A stretch of DNA of 64,000 bases from an uncultured Marinifilum sp. (GCF_963677195.1 NZ_OY781918.1:4514923-4578922); one strand, 5' to 3'. Positions 41,730 to 50,306 are shown, numbered from the stretch's first letter. The notes: generated by a model not told the origin, from the sequence alone. Numbers and translations are program-made.

Positions 41730-44375
41730 TTATTCTCGATTCATGTTATTTAAATCAGAATCTAAAAAAAATACGCTCGCCAATAAGGTACGAGGTCGAA
41801 TATTGTATTCTTTATCTACTCTAGTTAATGCATCATATATGGTATAATTGTATTTCTTTTGATCAAAAATATTTTTAGCTGTAAAATTCAACTCCCATCT
41901 GTTGTTTATACTATAGGTAAATTCAGCATCGGCAAGAAAAAGATGTTTTGAATTAGTACTTGATAATCTGTTATTATAGTGTTCCCCCAATAGTTGAAAA
42001 TACCATTTGTTTTTATAGGAAAAATTACCTGACAATACCTGAGAAAACATTTCTGAGGATGAATGGGTTCCTGTGCTGCTTACGGACAAACTTTCTTTCA
42101 TATATTTCATTTCGTAAGAAACATTCAACCAGGAAAACATTCTCAATTTCACCTTAGGCTTTACATCCCATCTTTGAGATGAATAAGGGGTTTCAATATC
42201 ATTTTGAAAAGTGGTCCCATAAAAATCCATATACGAACCACTTATGCTTAAAATATTATGAGGATTACTTAGGCCTTTACTAATTTGTCCGTTTACCATC
42301 CACACTTTGGAGGTATTTTCCTGAGGAATAAAACCATTTATAATAAATTCGTCAACAAAAGATCGTTCTGAAATACGCCTGGATGTATTCCACAAACGAA
42401 TTACACTTGCATTCGCAAAAAATGCTTTTAAGGGTACTTTATAATAAGTACTCAACATCAAAGACTTTCGAAAGCCTGTGTCAAAATTAAGAATTCCACG
42501 AGACAAATTTCGATAATTTTGAAGTAAGATTCCATTATAAAACTGCTGTTCTTCTATCGGTTGTTGAGCCAAACTGCCAGAAAACGAAGCTGATAAACGG
42601 GAGGTAAAATGATAACGAATATACATTCGTGGTGCTATCATAAATTTGGAAACAGATTTCTTTTCATCCAATACATAATCTCGATACCTGTATGGAGAAA
42701 ATGAAAAAGGGACATTAAACTTAGCTTCTAGTCCTTCATTTTTATACTCCAGCTCAGGTCCAATAAAACCAGTCAGGTTATGTACATACAAATCATTATC
42801 GACTTGCCCAAATGTATTAGGAATCCCCGTCAACTTACTGTCCATTTTTCGAATTAAACCTAAAACTCCCATTTTCATAGACAGGGTAAACGGTTTTAAA
42901 TAAAATGCCAGCGATGTATTTGTATTTGTATAAAACGCTGAGGAATTAATTTCCTGACGATCTTTATCGCCTTCCTTTACAACATCTAAATACTGGTGTT
43001 TTACCTGATAGGAATTATAAGAATTTAATGTATATGCTCTGTTTTCTGAACGTTTAATCAACTCGAAGTCATTGGAAAACGAACGAGAAGGAGTTGATGC
43101 AGACTGATTATTGGGATATGTGCCACTAATCGACATATCCATATCATCCCAATAAAAATCAGCATTTAGTTTGTTTTTCACATAGCAAGTAGATGTATTG
43201 GCATTTAAAATTACATTACCAGATAAATGATTTTGATGTGAAACAGATGATTCTCCTTCTTCCTCTATAATTGTTGAATCAGTTAAGAAGTACTTAGCAA
43301 CCGAATAACTATTAGATTCTAGCCTATTATTTGTATAAGTTATTTGGGATGTTAAATCGCCATCCTTTCCGAGACTCCAGAGGTTATTTGTACTGAATAA
43401 ATGTGATTCATTAAACCTTGCACGATTGGCATCAATGTCGCTCAAATAATCTGGTTCTACTTCCAAATAGTCTTCTAAACTGTAAGTTTTTGAATAGTTA
43501 CTACTTATATTATCAAGAGAGAATGTATTTGTTTCTTGCACAATATTGGTTCCTGTATTATTCGTTTTATAGGTGTTTAGGGTTTGCATTTTAGATGTAA
43601 ACCGCATCCCCACAAGCTCTGTATTCCATAAAAAAGGATCAATTCCATCGCCTGCACCAATATTTGCAGTACCTACCCAGCGTGCTTTGGCATCTTCTTT
43701 AAGCCGGATATTTATAGCTGGATTTTGTGAAAACGAAATGTCTTTTAATGCCTTTATGGGTTGATGATTTTCCATTACTTCTACACTTCCCACATCCTGA
43801 TGATGAACATTATTGGTAGCCAAACTGTAACGTCCACCCAGTAAATCTTTCCCTTCAATATAAAACTTATTGATTGCTACACCATTATACTTTATTTGTC
43901 CGCTTTCTTCAATCTCAATTCCCGGCATTTTTTTTAATACATCTGCCAGCGATTTATCCTCAACTCCTGCAAAACTTGATGTCACATAAGTAATTGTATC
44001 TCCCTTTTCATGAATTCCCGGAGCTTTAACTATCACCTCCTTAATTTCAGTAGCCTTCTCTACCATATATACATCATAAATTTGCTGTTCTTTGTTCAAT
44101 ACAACAGCTTGCGATGCATATCCCAGTATAGAAAAATACAACTTATAATCTTCTGAGAAATCAGATAACTTAATATCATACTTACCATCAGGGTCCGTTT
44201 GAGTGAATTTTACAACCCTATTTTCGGAGGAACGAATGGTCACCAAAACATGAGACAATGGAACTTTTGTATTTTTATCAGCTACTCTTCCTGTTACAAT
44301 AAATTCTTGTGCATTGAGATGCGAAACATTAAAAGTAAAAAGTAAGACACAACAATATTTTAATAAAAAGCTCAT
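41730..44375 (-). CDS. CarboxypepD_reg-type outer-membrane receptor-like protein
   Basis: 881 residues. Signal peptide ending NVSHLNA, then a carboxypeptidase-D-like domain (FIVTGRVADKNTKVPLSHVL, residues about 24-105), a TonB-plug-like domain (LADVKKMPGIEIEESG, IEGKDLLGGRY) and a large beta-barrel ending TLLASVFFLDSDLNNMNRE. The TonB box is not obvious; the outer-membrane beta-barrel family without a strong TonB box fits. It follows the broken GLPGLI gene by 107 bp; this receptor/GLPGLI pairing recurs in Bacteroidota and suggests peptide export or uptake. Function unproven. Confidence 0.82.
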   Translation of the reverse strand: MSFLLKYCCVLLFTFNVSHLNAQEFIVTGRVADKNTKVPLSHVLVTIRSSENRVVKFTQTDPDGKYDIKLSDFSEDYKLYFSILGYASQAVVLNKEQQIYDVYMVEKATEIKEVIVKAPGIHEKGDTITYVTSSFAGVEDKSLADVLKKMPGIEIEESGQIKYNGVAINKFYIEGKDLLGGRYSLATNNVHHQDVGSVEVMENHQPIKALKDISFSQNPAINIRLKEDAKARWVGTANIGAGDGIDPFLWNTELVGMRFTSKMQTLNTYKTNNTGTNIVQETNTFSLDNISSNYSKTYSLEDYLEVEPDYLSDIDANRARFNESHLFSTNNLWSLGKDGDLTSQITYTNNRLESNSYSVAKYFLTDSTIIEEEGESSVSHQNHLSGNVILNANTSTCYVKNKLNADFYWDDMDMSISGTYPNNQSASTPSRSFSNDFELIKRSENRAYTLNSYNSYQVKHQYLDVVKEGDKDRQEINSSAFYTNTNTSLAFYLKPFTLSMKMGVLGLIRKMDSKLTGIPNTFGQVDNDLYVHNLTGFIGPELEYKNEGLEAKFNVPFSFSPYRYRDYVLDEKKSVSKFMIAPRMYIRYHFTSRLSASFSGSLAQQPIEEQQFYNGILLQNYRNLSRGILNFDTGFRKSLMLSTYYKVPLKAFFANASVIRLWNTSRRISERSFVDEFIINGFIPQENTSKVWMVNGQISKGLSNPHNILSISGSYMDFYGTTFQNDIETPYSSQRWDVKPKVKLRMFSWLNVSYEMKYMKESLSVSSTGTHSSSEMFSQVLSGNFSYKNKWYFQLLGEHYNNRLSSTNSKHLFLADAEFTYSINNRWELNFTAKNIFDQKKYNYTIYDALTRVDKEYNIRPRTLLASVFFLDSDLNNMNRE

Positions 44376-44481
44376 AATTTTATAGTGTAGATTTTAGAAC
44401 TAACTCTATTTGCCCTAGCTAGACCTTATATTCAATAAATAATAATTACATAAAATAATCACTTATTCCCCAAGCCCTTAA

Positions 44482-45315
44482 CTAATAATCACGCTCAATT
44501 AAATCGTATCGCATAATTTTTTGTGAAGAATTACTTCCTAGATCAATACCGCTTTCCATTTCTATATATCCACTCATGTTTATTAAATAAGATTTTTTTG
44601 CTTTTAGGAATTCAAGTCGTTTTGTTTTTCCAAACTTCTTACTTCCCACATAAGTCTGGCTAAACACAATCGGCTCTTCTTTTTTTTCTATACCTATTAT
44701 CTCAAAATGGTATTGCTTACCAATGTCATACACCTCAAGAATTAAACCAGGTAAACCTCCAAATTTCCAGGGACCATCGTTAAGTGGGATTTCTAGGGCA
44801 AACCAGGCCTTCCATTCTCTACCTCGGAAAGTACAACTAGCCAACTGACAGGGATTATCCAGAATTGTTTTGGTGCTATCCAAAATTTTCCAGTTTTGTG
44901 CATTCAACTCATCTTCATACACATAATCCTGTAACGAGAGCCCATCGGTAACAGTAATCTTTCCCTCAGGATAGTTTTTATACACATAAGTTTTCATTCA
45001 CTTGTGCGGATAATTAGAAGATGTACTCCCTTCCTTATCCATTGCATCATTAAAGATCTTCCAAAATTTTTTTTGGTAATTCGGAGTGCATATTAAAGAG
45101 TCAACCTGATATGAGTAATAGCTATAACATTTAGAACAACTATGCCCAATTTGAAGATACAACATATCCCCATCTGATTTTTTATATGATAGTGTATCTT
45201 TTAAATACACAAATTCATAAACACACTTCAAAAAAGACTCATCCAATTTTTTCTGTGCATTACAAAATATAGAGGTTAAAATTATGCAGATCGACAGTAA
45301 TATTTTTTTAAGCAT
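44482..45315 (-). pseudogene. GLPGLI-family protein split by an in-frame TGA
   Basis: Two ORFs in the same frame, 45315-44998 (105 aa) and 44997-44482 (171 aa), separated only by TGA at 44998-45000 with ATG directly after. Together they form one GLPGLI-family protein of about 277 codons. The first half has a signal peptide (LLSICIILTSIFCNA) and QIGHSCSKCYSYYSYQVDSL; the second has VYKNYPEGKITVTDGLSLQD and PWKFGGLPGLILEVYD, the name-giving motif. A point mutation best explains the stop. The downstream ATG might permit reinitiation but would make a protein lacking the signal. Read as a recent pseudogene. Confidence 0.8.
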
Positions 45316-45342
45316 ACATAGGATAATTTATAAAAAATAATA

Positions 45343-45378
45343 AAGAAGAGATCGCATTATAATAAATGTATCTCTTCT
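45343..45378 (-). terminator. Hairpin after the short peptide gene
   Basis: Arms AGAAGAGAT/ATCTCTTCT around an 18-nt AT-rich loop. On the minus strand it lies 13 bp after the peptide stop at 45391. T-run is short, so a moderate terminator. Confidence 0.5.
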
Positions 45379-45390
45379 ATATATACAATT

Positions 45391-45549
45391 TTAGCAACCG
45401 TCTCTCCTAGCACCTTCTCTGGCACCTTCTTTAGCTGCATCGCTAAGCTCGTTATTCAAAGCTATCATTAATAAAGTAGAACAATACTCTTCTTTTTAAA
45501 CACCATCAACTAATTGGTCTAATTCTTGATCATTTAATAATTCTAACAT
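45391..45549 (-). pseudogene. Double-glycine-leader-like peptide gene with an in-frame TAA
   Basis: 53 codons from ATG 45549. Residues 1-17 MLELLNDQELDQLVDGV resemble leader peptides of the LxxxELxxLxGG kind. Codon 18 is TAA (45496-45498). Then the frame continues KEEYCSTLLMIALNNELSD, AAKEGAREGARRDGC and a final stop. The continuation is amphipathic with two Cys and a G-x3-G-x4-GC pattern, like a secreted peptide core. No maturation enzyme or C39 transporter is seen in the window. It sits between the LytTR and GLPGLI genes. Precursor identity is inference; the in-frame stop is observed. Confidence 0.5.
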
Positions 45550-45607
45550 AGTATTATTTTTAAAAAATATAAATTTCGAGCACTACTTTGACGGGTCTCA
45601 TCGTCAT

Positions 45608-45916
45608 TTAAAAATCAGCGGGCATATCCTTAAAGTGCTTCCAGGAATTGCGCGACACTTTATGCATGCTCCCACCTTTTAAATTGATTATTCTGCCAGG
45701 CTTTTTGCCTGTATAGAATTTTGTATTAATTAGAGTGTATTCGTTTATCTTCAATATCCCTGGAAAGTCAATATTTTTATGAATAACTTCCAGTGAATTT
45801 TTTAACATTGAAATTTTCCCCTCAATGTTAAAAACAAAACAAGTTTTTGTATTCCCAATTATAAAAACGATAGTATTAAAATCAATTTACTCCAATGCTT
45901 TGTTCTGGTTTTCCAT
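45608..45916 (-). pseudogene. Standalone LytTR DNA-binding protein with an in-frame TAA at codon 10
   Basis: 103 codons from ATG 45916. It starts MENQNKALE, then TAA (45887-45889), and the frame goes on IDFNTIVFIIGNTKTCFVFN, IEGKISMLKNSLEVIHKN, DFPGILKINEYTLINTKFYT, PGRIINLKGGSMHKVSRN and SWKHFKDM. The pattern of a helix, F/P-G-x-L-K-I-N-x-Y-x-L-I-N (usual FxRIHRSxIVN) and GGSMHKVSRN (usual xPVSRS) is a LytTR domain, with no receiver. Without the stop it would be a small LytTR regulator. Translation could restart only at the internal ATG at 45808, losing two beta strands. A 21-bp array lies just upstream. Confidence 0.72.
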
Positions 45917-45936
45917 TTGCCAAAATTTGAATTGCT

Positions 45937-46211
45937 TTTAGGTTCCAAAATGATCCGTTTAGGTCTTTTACTATTCCGCTTAGGTTCGAAACCGATAATT
46001 TGTGGTTCTTTATGTTTCCGTTTGGGTTCTGTAAGCCAAAATTTGAGGTCTTCTACCCATCTGTTTAGATTCGGAACCGTAAATTTTAGGTTATATAACC
46101 CAAACACTTCTATAAATAAGCCTTACTACTTCTATTCAGAACCTAAACACTTCTATTGGCTATCTATCTGCTTCTATGCAGAACCATAATACTTCTATCG
46201 AAAACTCAATA
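45937..46211. repeat. About 13-unit array with 21-bp period
   Basis: Cores TTTAGGTTC or close variants begin at 45937, 45958, 45979, 46000, 46021, 46042, 46064 and 46085; then ACTTCTAT cores begin at 46106, 46128, 46149, 46170 and 46191. All spacings are 21 except two of 22. Between cores the sequence varies. Because 21 is seven codons, the array is open on both strands, which produces misleading ORFs. LytTR regulators bind pairs of short direct repeats about 21 bp apart; a LytTR gene starts at its end. Binding is inferred. Confidence 0.75.
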
Positions 46212-46226
46212 ATATAATTCGCGAAC

Positions 46227-46718
46227 TTATTCCTGCACACTTGCTTGCTCTTCATCGTTTTTTTGGGTACGACTAAAAAATTGTTTAAGATCCTTTTGTT
46301 TTGCCTCATAACCCGGAGCCGATGTTCCTGTTTTATAGTTGGTGTAGGCATAATCATCCAAGGCTGCCTGATAATTGTCATGATCATACAAGATCTTAGC
46401 ATTATTAATCCCCGTAAGCAGGTTTTCTAATCGAGCAATTATCCCTTCCAAAACAGTACGACTATTAAAGTCATTTGTAAACTCATCCCAATCTACATCA
46501 GGACTTTTTAAAGCCGGCTGATTTATTGCATAGTCGTTCACTTTGTTTACAAGCAACTTATTTTGCTCGCTTATGCTACCATACTTACGGCGTTCATCAC
46601 TACTCAGGTTACTCACCGTATCTGTTAATGCTGTCTCCAAACTTCCCAAACTTGTATTCACACTCTCTATTTGTTCTGCACTTAAGTGAATGTCATTCAT
46701 ATTTTTTAAAGTACTCAT
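46227..46718 (-). CDS. Unrecognised helical protein (163 aa)
   Basis: 163 residues, no signal peptide, strongly helical: MSTLKNMNDIHLSAEQIESV, LSSDERRKYGSISEQNKLLV, then a helix with VLEGIIARLENLLTGINNAK and a basic/acidic tail KDLKQFFSRTQKNDEEQ. It looks like a soluble protein with heptad helices. No family recognised. Its stop is 16 bp before the 21-bp array and the gene lies upstream of the LytTR pseudogene on the same strand, so it may be a partner of that locus or an unrelated neighbour. Codon use and composition look like the other genes. Confidence 0.65.
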   Translation of the reverse strand: MSTLKNMNDIHLSAEQIESVNTSLGSLETALTDTVSNLSSDERRKYGSISEQNKLLVNKVNDYAINQPALKSPDVDWDEFTNDFNSRTVLEGIIARLENLLTGINNAKILYDHDNYQAALDDYAYTNYKTGTSAPGYEAKQKDLKQFFSRTQKNDEEQASVQE

Positions 46719-47233
46719 ATTTTTACCCTTTAAGATTTAATTAATATATACTTTAACCTTTTTTCCACCTATAATCAAATAGTAATAATCTCTTTCATCC
46801 CCACCTTTTACTTTTGATAATTCGCACTGATTTAATTTTTGGGGAAGCTTACAATACTATTTATCTTTTTCATGATTTTAAATTTTGAAGTAATTAAAAT
46901 GGTGATCTTTCTTCTTCAAACTTAGAACACGAAATCTTAATAAACGATTAGCTTTCTAATCGTACTCGGTGAGGAAGCTAATCAAAATCAGCTGAGTTTT
47001 CTAATTGAAATACAAGCATTTTAATGAACAAATAAAAAAAATTACAGTACAAATAGAGAAAATATCAGCTTTAGCAAACATTTAATAAATTCATTTAATT
47101 CTCATCAAGTAATGAGAATTAAATGATGATTTTGATGAGAAAAGAGAGGCATTTTTTTGAAGATCTTTTATAATTTAGAATAATTCTTTTTAAAAATATT
47201 TCATATTCTTAAAAAGAAAGATAATTTTACGTT
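46719..47233. other. Intergenic region upstream of the histidine kinase gene
   Basis: 515 bp without a gene. It includes CGATTAG-CTTT-CTAATCG (46945-46962), TTTCTAAT at 46953 and 46998 with AAGCTAAT at 46975 between them, and a perfect 15-bp inverted repeat at 47091-47126. Nothing else identifiable. Confidence 0.5.
47091..47126. promoter_or_regulatory. Perfect 15-bp inverted repeat upstream of the histidine kinase gene
   Basis: TCATTTAATTCTCAT, 6-nt CAAGTA, ATGAGAATTAAATGA: fully complementary arms. No T-run follows on either strand, so an operator or RNA structure is likelier than a terminator. Distance to the gene start is 108 bp. Confidence 0.55.
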
Positions 47234-48607
47234 ATGAAAAGTAAATTATTTCAAAGGCTATTTGCAATAATGGTATTGGTACTTACAATGCTTATTTTTT
47301 CCCAGCTTATTTGGCTGCAGCAACAAATGGAACAGGAAAAACAAGCTTTTAAAGTAAAACTGGAAAATAGTTTGCAAAGCATATTAAACTTTCATGCCCT
47401 GCAAGGATATAGTACTCCCGATCCTAAAAAACCACACACAGCCACAATTACTATTGAAGAAACAACAAAAGAAATAGATAAAGGCAATACACATCATACG
47501 TATGAAATTAGCACTAAAAATTACACTGCAAATTTTTCTTTATTTAAGGCTCTTGAAAATGCATATACAGATATTAGCCTGGAAAGAAAAAAAATACAGT
47601 TAAGTATTGTAGACTCATTGTTTCGACACAATTTTACAGGACTGAACTTTATAGAAAGTTACAGCATGCAGCTTTCCGAGAATGGAAAAACAATAGATAA
47701 AGTGCAGATTAATGAAGATATCACATTAAAACAGGTACAAAAAAATATCTCTATAACAATTCCATTGGGAACAAAAGAGATTTATGTTTTTACTGCCAAT
47801 TTCAGACTAAAAACCATACCCTTTTTACGCATGATGTTAATCTCTATCAGTATTTCAGGTATAGCCGTTATTCTTGTGGTTATTTTTATGATTTGGTTGC
47901 TACTTAAATTTAAACAAAAAGCAAATCAGCTGCAATGGCGCGAGCAGGCCGTAAGTGGAATTGTACACGATTTAAAATCTCCCATATCGTTCACCTATAC
48001 TTTTTTGGATTATCTGGCCAGTAAAGAGCAATCGGCACCAATGCAAAAGCAATTAAATAATGCCAGCACCAACATTGCTAAACTAAGCAGCAAAATAGAG
48101 CTAATTTTAACCTTGTTTCGTGGTAAAAAGAAAACAATAGCTATGGAGCACAAAGCTTATCCTCTTGCTCAAAAATGTAATGAAATATTATCTGAATTGA
48201 ATGTTATCTATCAGGAAAAACAGGCTAAATGCACTATAAATATTCCTAAAAATCTAAACATAGAAGTAGATCCTTTGTATTTTGAAATGGCATTACATAA
48301 CCTACTCGACAATGCCTTTAAATATTCTAATACACCTGCAAAAATAGACATTACAACAAAAAATGATAAAAATGAACTATTTATTTATATCAAAGATTCA
48401 GGTAATGGTATTTCCAAAAGCAAACAAAGAAAAATTTTTCAGGAATTCTATCGTTCCAGTAATAATACAAAAGGACATGGCATTGGTTTATCGTTTAGCC
48501 GCCAAATTGTAAAAGCCCACAAGGGAAAAATTAAATTGAAAAGTAAGATTGGGGAAGGCAGTACTTTTTGTATTGTTTTACCCTTAAAGCAGTGTACAAC
48601 AGCTTAA
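47234..48607 (+). CDS. Membrane sensor histidine kinase
   Basis: 457 residues. Two membrane helices (residues about 9-28 and 199-224) flank a periplasmic sensor part of about 170 residues with no known domain. Then HK core: SGIVHDLKSPISFTYTFLDY (H-box, His245), NLLDNAFKYSNTPAKID (N-box), IKDSGNGISKSKQRKIFQEF and GHGIGLSFSRQIVKAHKGKI. Its partner response regulator is 330 bp downstream and broken by a frameshift. No receiver domain in the kinase. The sensed signal is unknown; GLPGLI-linked kinases of this size occur in Bacteroidota. Confidence 0.9.
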   Translation: MKSKLFQRLFAIMVLVLTMLIFSQLIWLQQQMEQEKQAFKVKLENSLQSILNFHALQGYSTPDPKKPHTATITIEETTKEIDKGNTHHTYEISTKNYTANFSLFKALENAYTDISLERKKIQLSIVDSLFRHNFTGLNFIESYSMQLSENGKTIDKVQINEDITLKQVQKNISITIPLGTKEIYVFTANFRLKTIPFLRMMLISISISGIAVILVVIFMIWLLLKFKQKANQLQWREQAVSGIVHDLKSPISFTYTFLDYLASKEQSAPMQKQLNNASTNIAKLSSKIELILTLFRGKKKTIAMEHKAYPLAQKCNEILSELNVIYQEKQAKCTINIPKNLNIEVDPLYFEMALHNLLDNAFKYSNTPAKIDITTKNDKNELFIYIKDSGNGISKSKQRKIFQEFYRSSNNTKGHGIGLSFSRQIVKAHKGKIKLKSKIGEGSTFCIVLPLKQCTTA

Positions 48608-48958
48608 TTTAGGAATTCTGCCCTATTAGGAAATCCGCTATAACTATCGGGAGGCGATAGCCAGAAGGATGTTTTTAGTTACATTTCTTATTCATTCACT
48701 CTTTAGTCTATCGACAGATTCCCTAAAAGGGAAACACTTATATCAGAAAGTAGGTTTTTGATTAATTACTATCAGGATAATAATATATCTCAATACTTGT
48801 GTATAAAGAGTAGTTCCCTAAAAAGAAAAATTCAACTCAAAAATACCATAAGTAATCTATTATTATTTAATTAATTATGTAATTTTAATTCTTAATTCAC
48901 ATAAGCAGTATACGAGATTTCAATTCAAGCACAAGTGATAACCGACAACCAATTTAAA
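48608..48958. other. Spacer between kinase and response regulator
   Basis: 351 bp, no ORF. A hairpin CTATCG-GGAGG-CGATAG (48644-48660) and TTCCCT/AGGGAA around 48719-48733 are GC-richer than the surroundings and look like remnants of dispersed intergenic repeats. Confidence 0.4.
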
Positions 48959-49625
48959 ATGAAGGTACTATTTGTAGATGACGATATTAATTTAGGCAAT
49001 TTCATAAGTAATGTATTGGAAACAGATTACAATTATAGTGTACATTTCCAGAATACAATACTTGGAATTATACATATTATTGAAGATTTCGCTCCTGATA
49101 TTGTTATTTTAGATGTAGAAATTGGGGAAAAGAATGGCATTGATACAGGAAAGAATATCATTGCTAATTATCCACAAATACCAATACTGTTTGTATCCTC
49201 ACATACCGAAGAAGAAATGATTACAAGAGGAATAGATGTAGGAGGTAATGCTTATATCCCAACCCATTTCTATACCAATTCTGATCTCTTATATCAAACG
49301 TTTTACTACTCAAAAGCAATCTAATGCATTTGTATTTACCTCCAACTATAAACTTAATTTAAATACTAACGAATTGTTTTATGAGAATACACTAGTAAAA
49401 AAATTAAGTCCTTTCGAGAAAAGCACATTGGAATTACTGATGAAAAATCCAAATCAGGTAATTAGTCAAAATCAAATTGCAAAAAAACTGTGGAGCCATT
49501 CACCAAAAAACAAGAATACCTCTGGCATACAAAATATCATATCTAAATTAAGAAATATATTTAAAGGAAATAATTCAATTCAAATTGATACAGTAAGAGG
49601 AGTTGGGTATGTGCTTAATGTTTAG
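48959..49625 (+). pseudogene. OmpR-type response regulator, frameshifted in a CT repeat
   Basis: Receiver part in one frame (MKVLFVDDDINLG with the acidic pocket, ILDVEIGEKNG with the phosphorylatable Asp, SSHTEEE for the T/S switch) and a winged-helix part in another (KLSPFEKSTLELLMKNPNQV, KKLWSHSPKNKNTSGIQNI, RLNIFKG and TVRGVGYVLNV). The shift lies at about 49283-49290. Observed GATCTCTTATATC becomes in-frame D-L-S-Y-I-K if a CT dinucleotide (TC) is restored, as in (CT)3. The receiver frame then stops at 49322-49324. A broken response regulator; slippage might be reversible. ATG 48959 is preferred to 48935 because MKVLFVDDD is the usual N-terminus. Confidence 0.78.
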
Positions 49626-49661
49626 ATACGCCTTTTAATAAAACACGAATCTCACTAATCA

Positions 49662-49731
49662 GACCGATTTTCACAAAGCATTCTTTATCTGTGTTTATTC
49701 TTTACATCCGTAAAATCTGTGTTCCGTTTTT
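49662..49731. repeat. 70-bp dispersed repeat, copy B
   Basis: Matches 41611-41680 in 63 of 70 positions, same orientation. It follows the broken response regulator gene. The two copies bracket the receptor/GLPGLI/kinase region. Confidence 0.75.
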
Positions 49732-49770
49732 AAAGAGTACTAATCAAATAAATTTTCCTCCATCTTTATG

Positions 49771-49808
49771 CAAAAAGTGCAAAGAATAAATAATCCTTTA
49801 CACTTTTG
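49771..49808 (-). terminator. Likely terminator of the DUF3467 gene
   Basis: Arms AAAAGTGTAAAG/CTTTGCACTTTT (one G-U type pair) around a 14-nt loop, T-run on the minus strand. 38 bp after the stop. Confidence 0.5.
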
Positions 49809-49846
49809 TATGTTTTTTTTAGGCAGAGCATGACAAAATCAATCTT

Positions 49847-50173
49847 TTATGCTTGCCCTGTTGGTCCAAAACCCATTGGAATTACTGGTCCTTGTGGTCC
49901 CTGATTGGGATCTACATTTTTAATGGGGCCATTCATAGCTTCGAACTTTTTAATATTATCCTGTAAAGCTAACATGAGTCTTTTAGCATGTTCTGGTGTT
50001 AAAATAATTCTCGATTTCACATCTGCTTTAGGTAGGCCAGGCATTACTCTCACAAAATCGACTACAAACTCCGAAGAAGAATGTGTAATCACCGCAAGGT
50101 TAGAATAGGTTCCCTGAGCCACTTCTTCTTTTAACTGTATATCAATTTGATTGGATTTTTTTTGATCACTCAT
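49847..50173 (-). CDS. DUF3467 protein
   Basis: 108 residues from ATG 50173. A longer ORF to 50368 would overlap the rpoC end and add a hydrophobic tract unlike the family, so MSDQKKSNQIDIQLKEEVAQ is the start. The DUF3467 core YSNLAVITHSSSEFVVDFVR and SRIILTPEHAKRLMLALQDN is clear. The C-terminus is Pro/Gly-rich. It is downstream of rpoC after a terminator. Small and conserved, with no known function; nothing else links it to transcription. Confidence 0.85.
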   Translation of the reverse strand: MSDQKKSNQIDIQLKEEVAQGTYSNLAVITHSSSEFVVDFVRVMPGLPKADVKSRIILTPEHAKRLMLALQDNIKKFEAMNGPIKNVDPNQGPQGPVIPMGFGPTGQA

Positions 50174-50255
50174 CTTAAGTTCTTTATTGATTTTATAATT
50201 TGCTATAGGTAAAATTAGGAAATATATTTTGAAAATGACTTCTATTCTGAACAAT

Positions 50256-50289
50256 AAAAAAGGGTGTCTCCAATGGAAACACCCTTTAA
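50256..50289 (-). terminator. Terminator of the rpoBC transcript
   Basis: Arms AAAGGGTGT/ACACCCTTT with inner TTCC/GGAG pairs, then T-run on the minus strand, 18 bp after the rpoC stop. Confidence 0.85.
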
Positions 50290-50306
50290 TATATCGAATT
50301 CTATTT

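Noticed and set aside
44482..45549. Recoding of stop codons (selenocysteine or suppressor tRNA)
   Set aside because: TGA and TAA both occur. No SECIS-like structure follows and the other genes end normally.
45859..46189. Overlapping long ORFs on both strands between the LytTR gene and the helical protein gene
   Set aside because: They are open because the 21-bp array is a multiple of three. The translated heptads carry no fold signature.
45937..46211. CRISPR array
   Set aside because: Unit 21 bp with no conserved repeat longer than about 9 bp, no unique spacers, no cas genes nearby.
41488..49731. Insertion sequence or transposon
   Set aside because: No transposase or integrase and no target-site duplication around the two 70-bp repeats.
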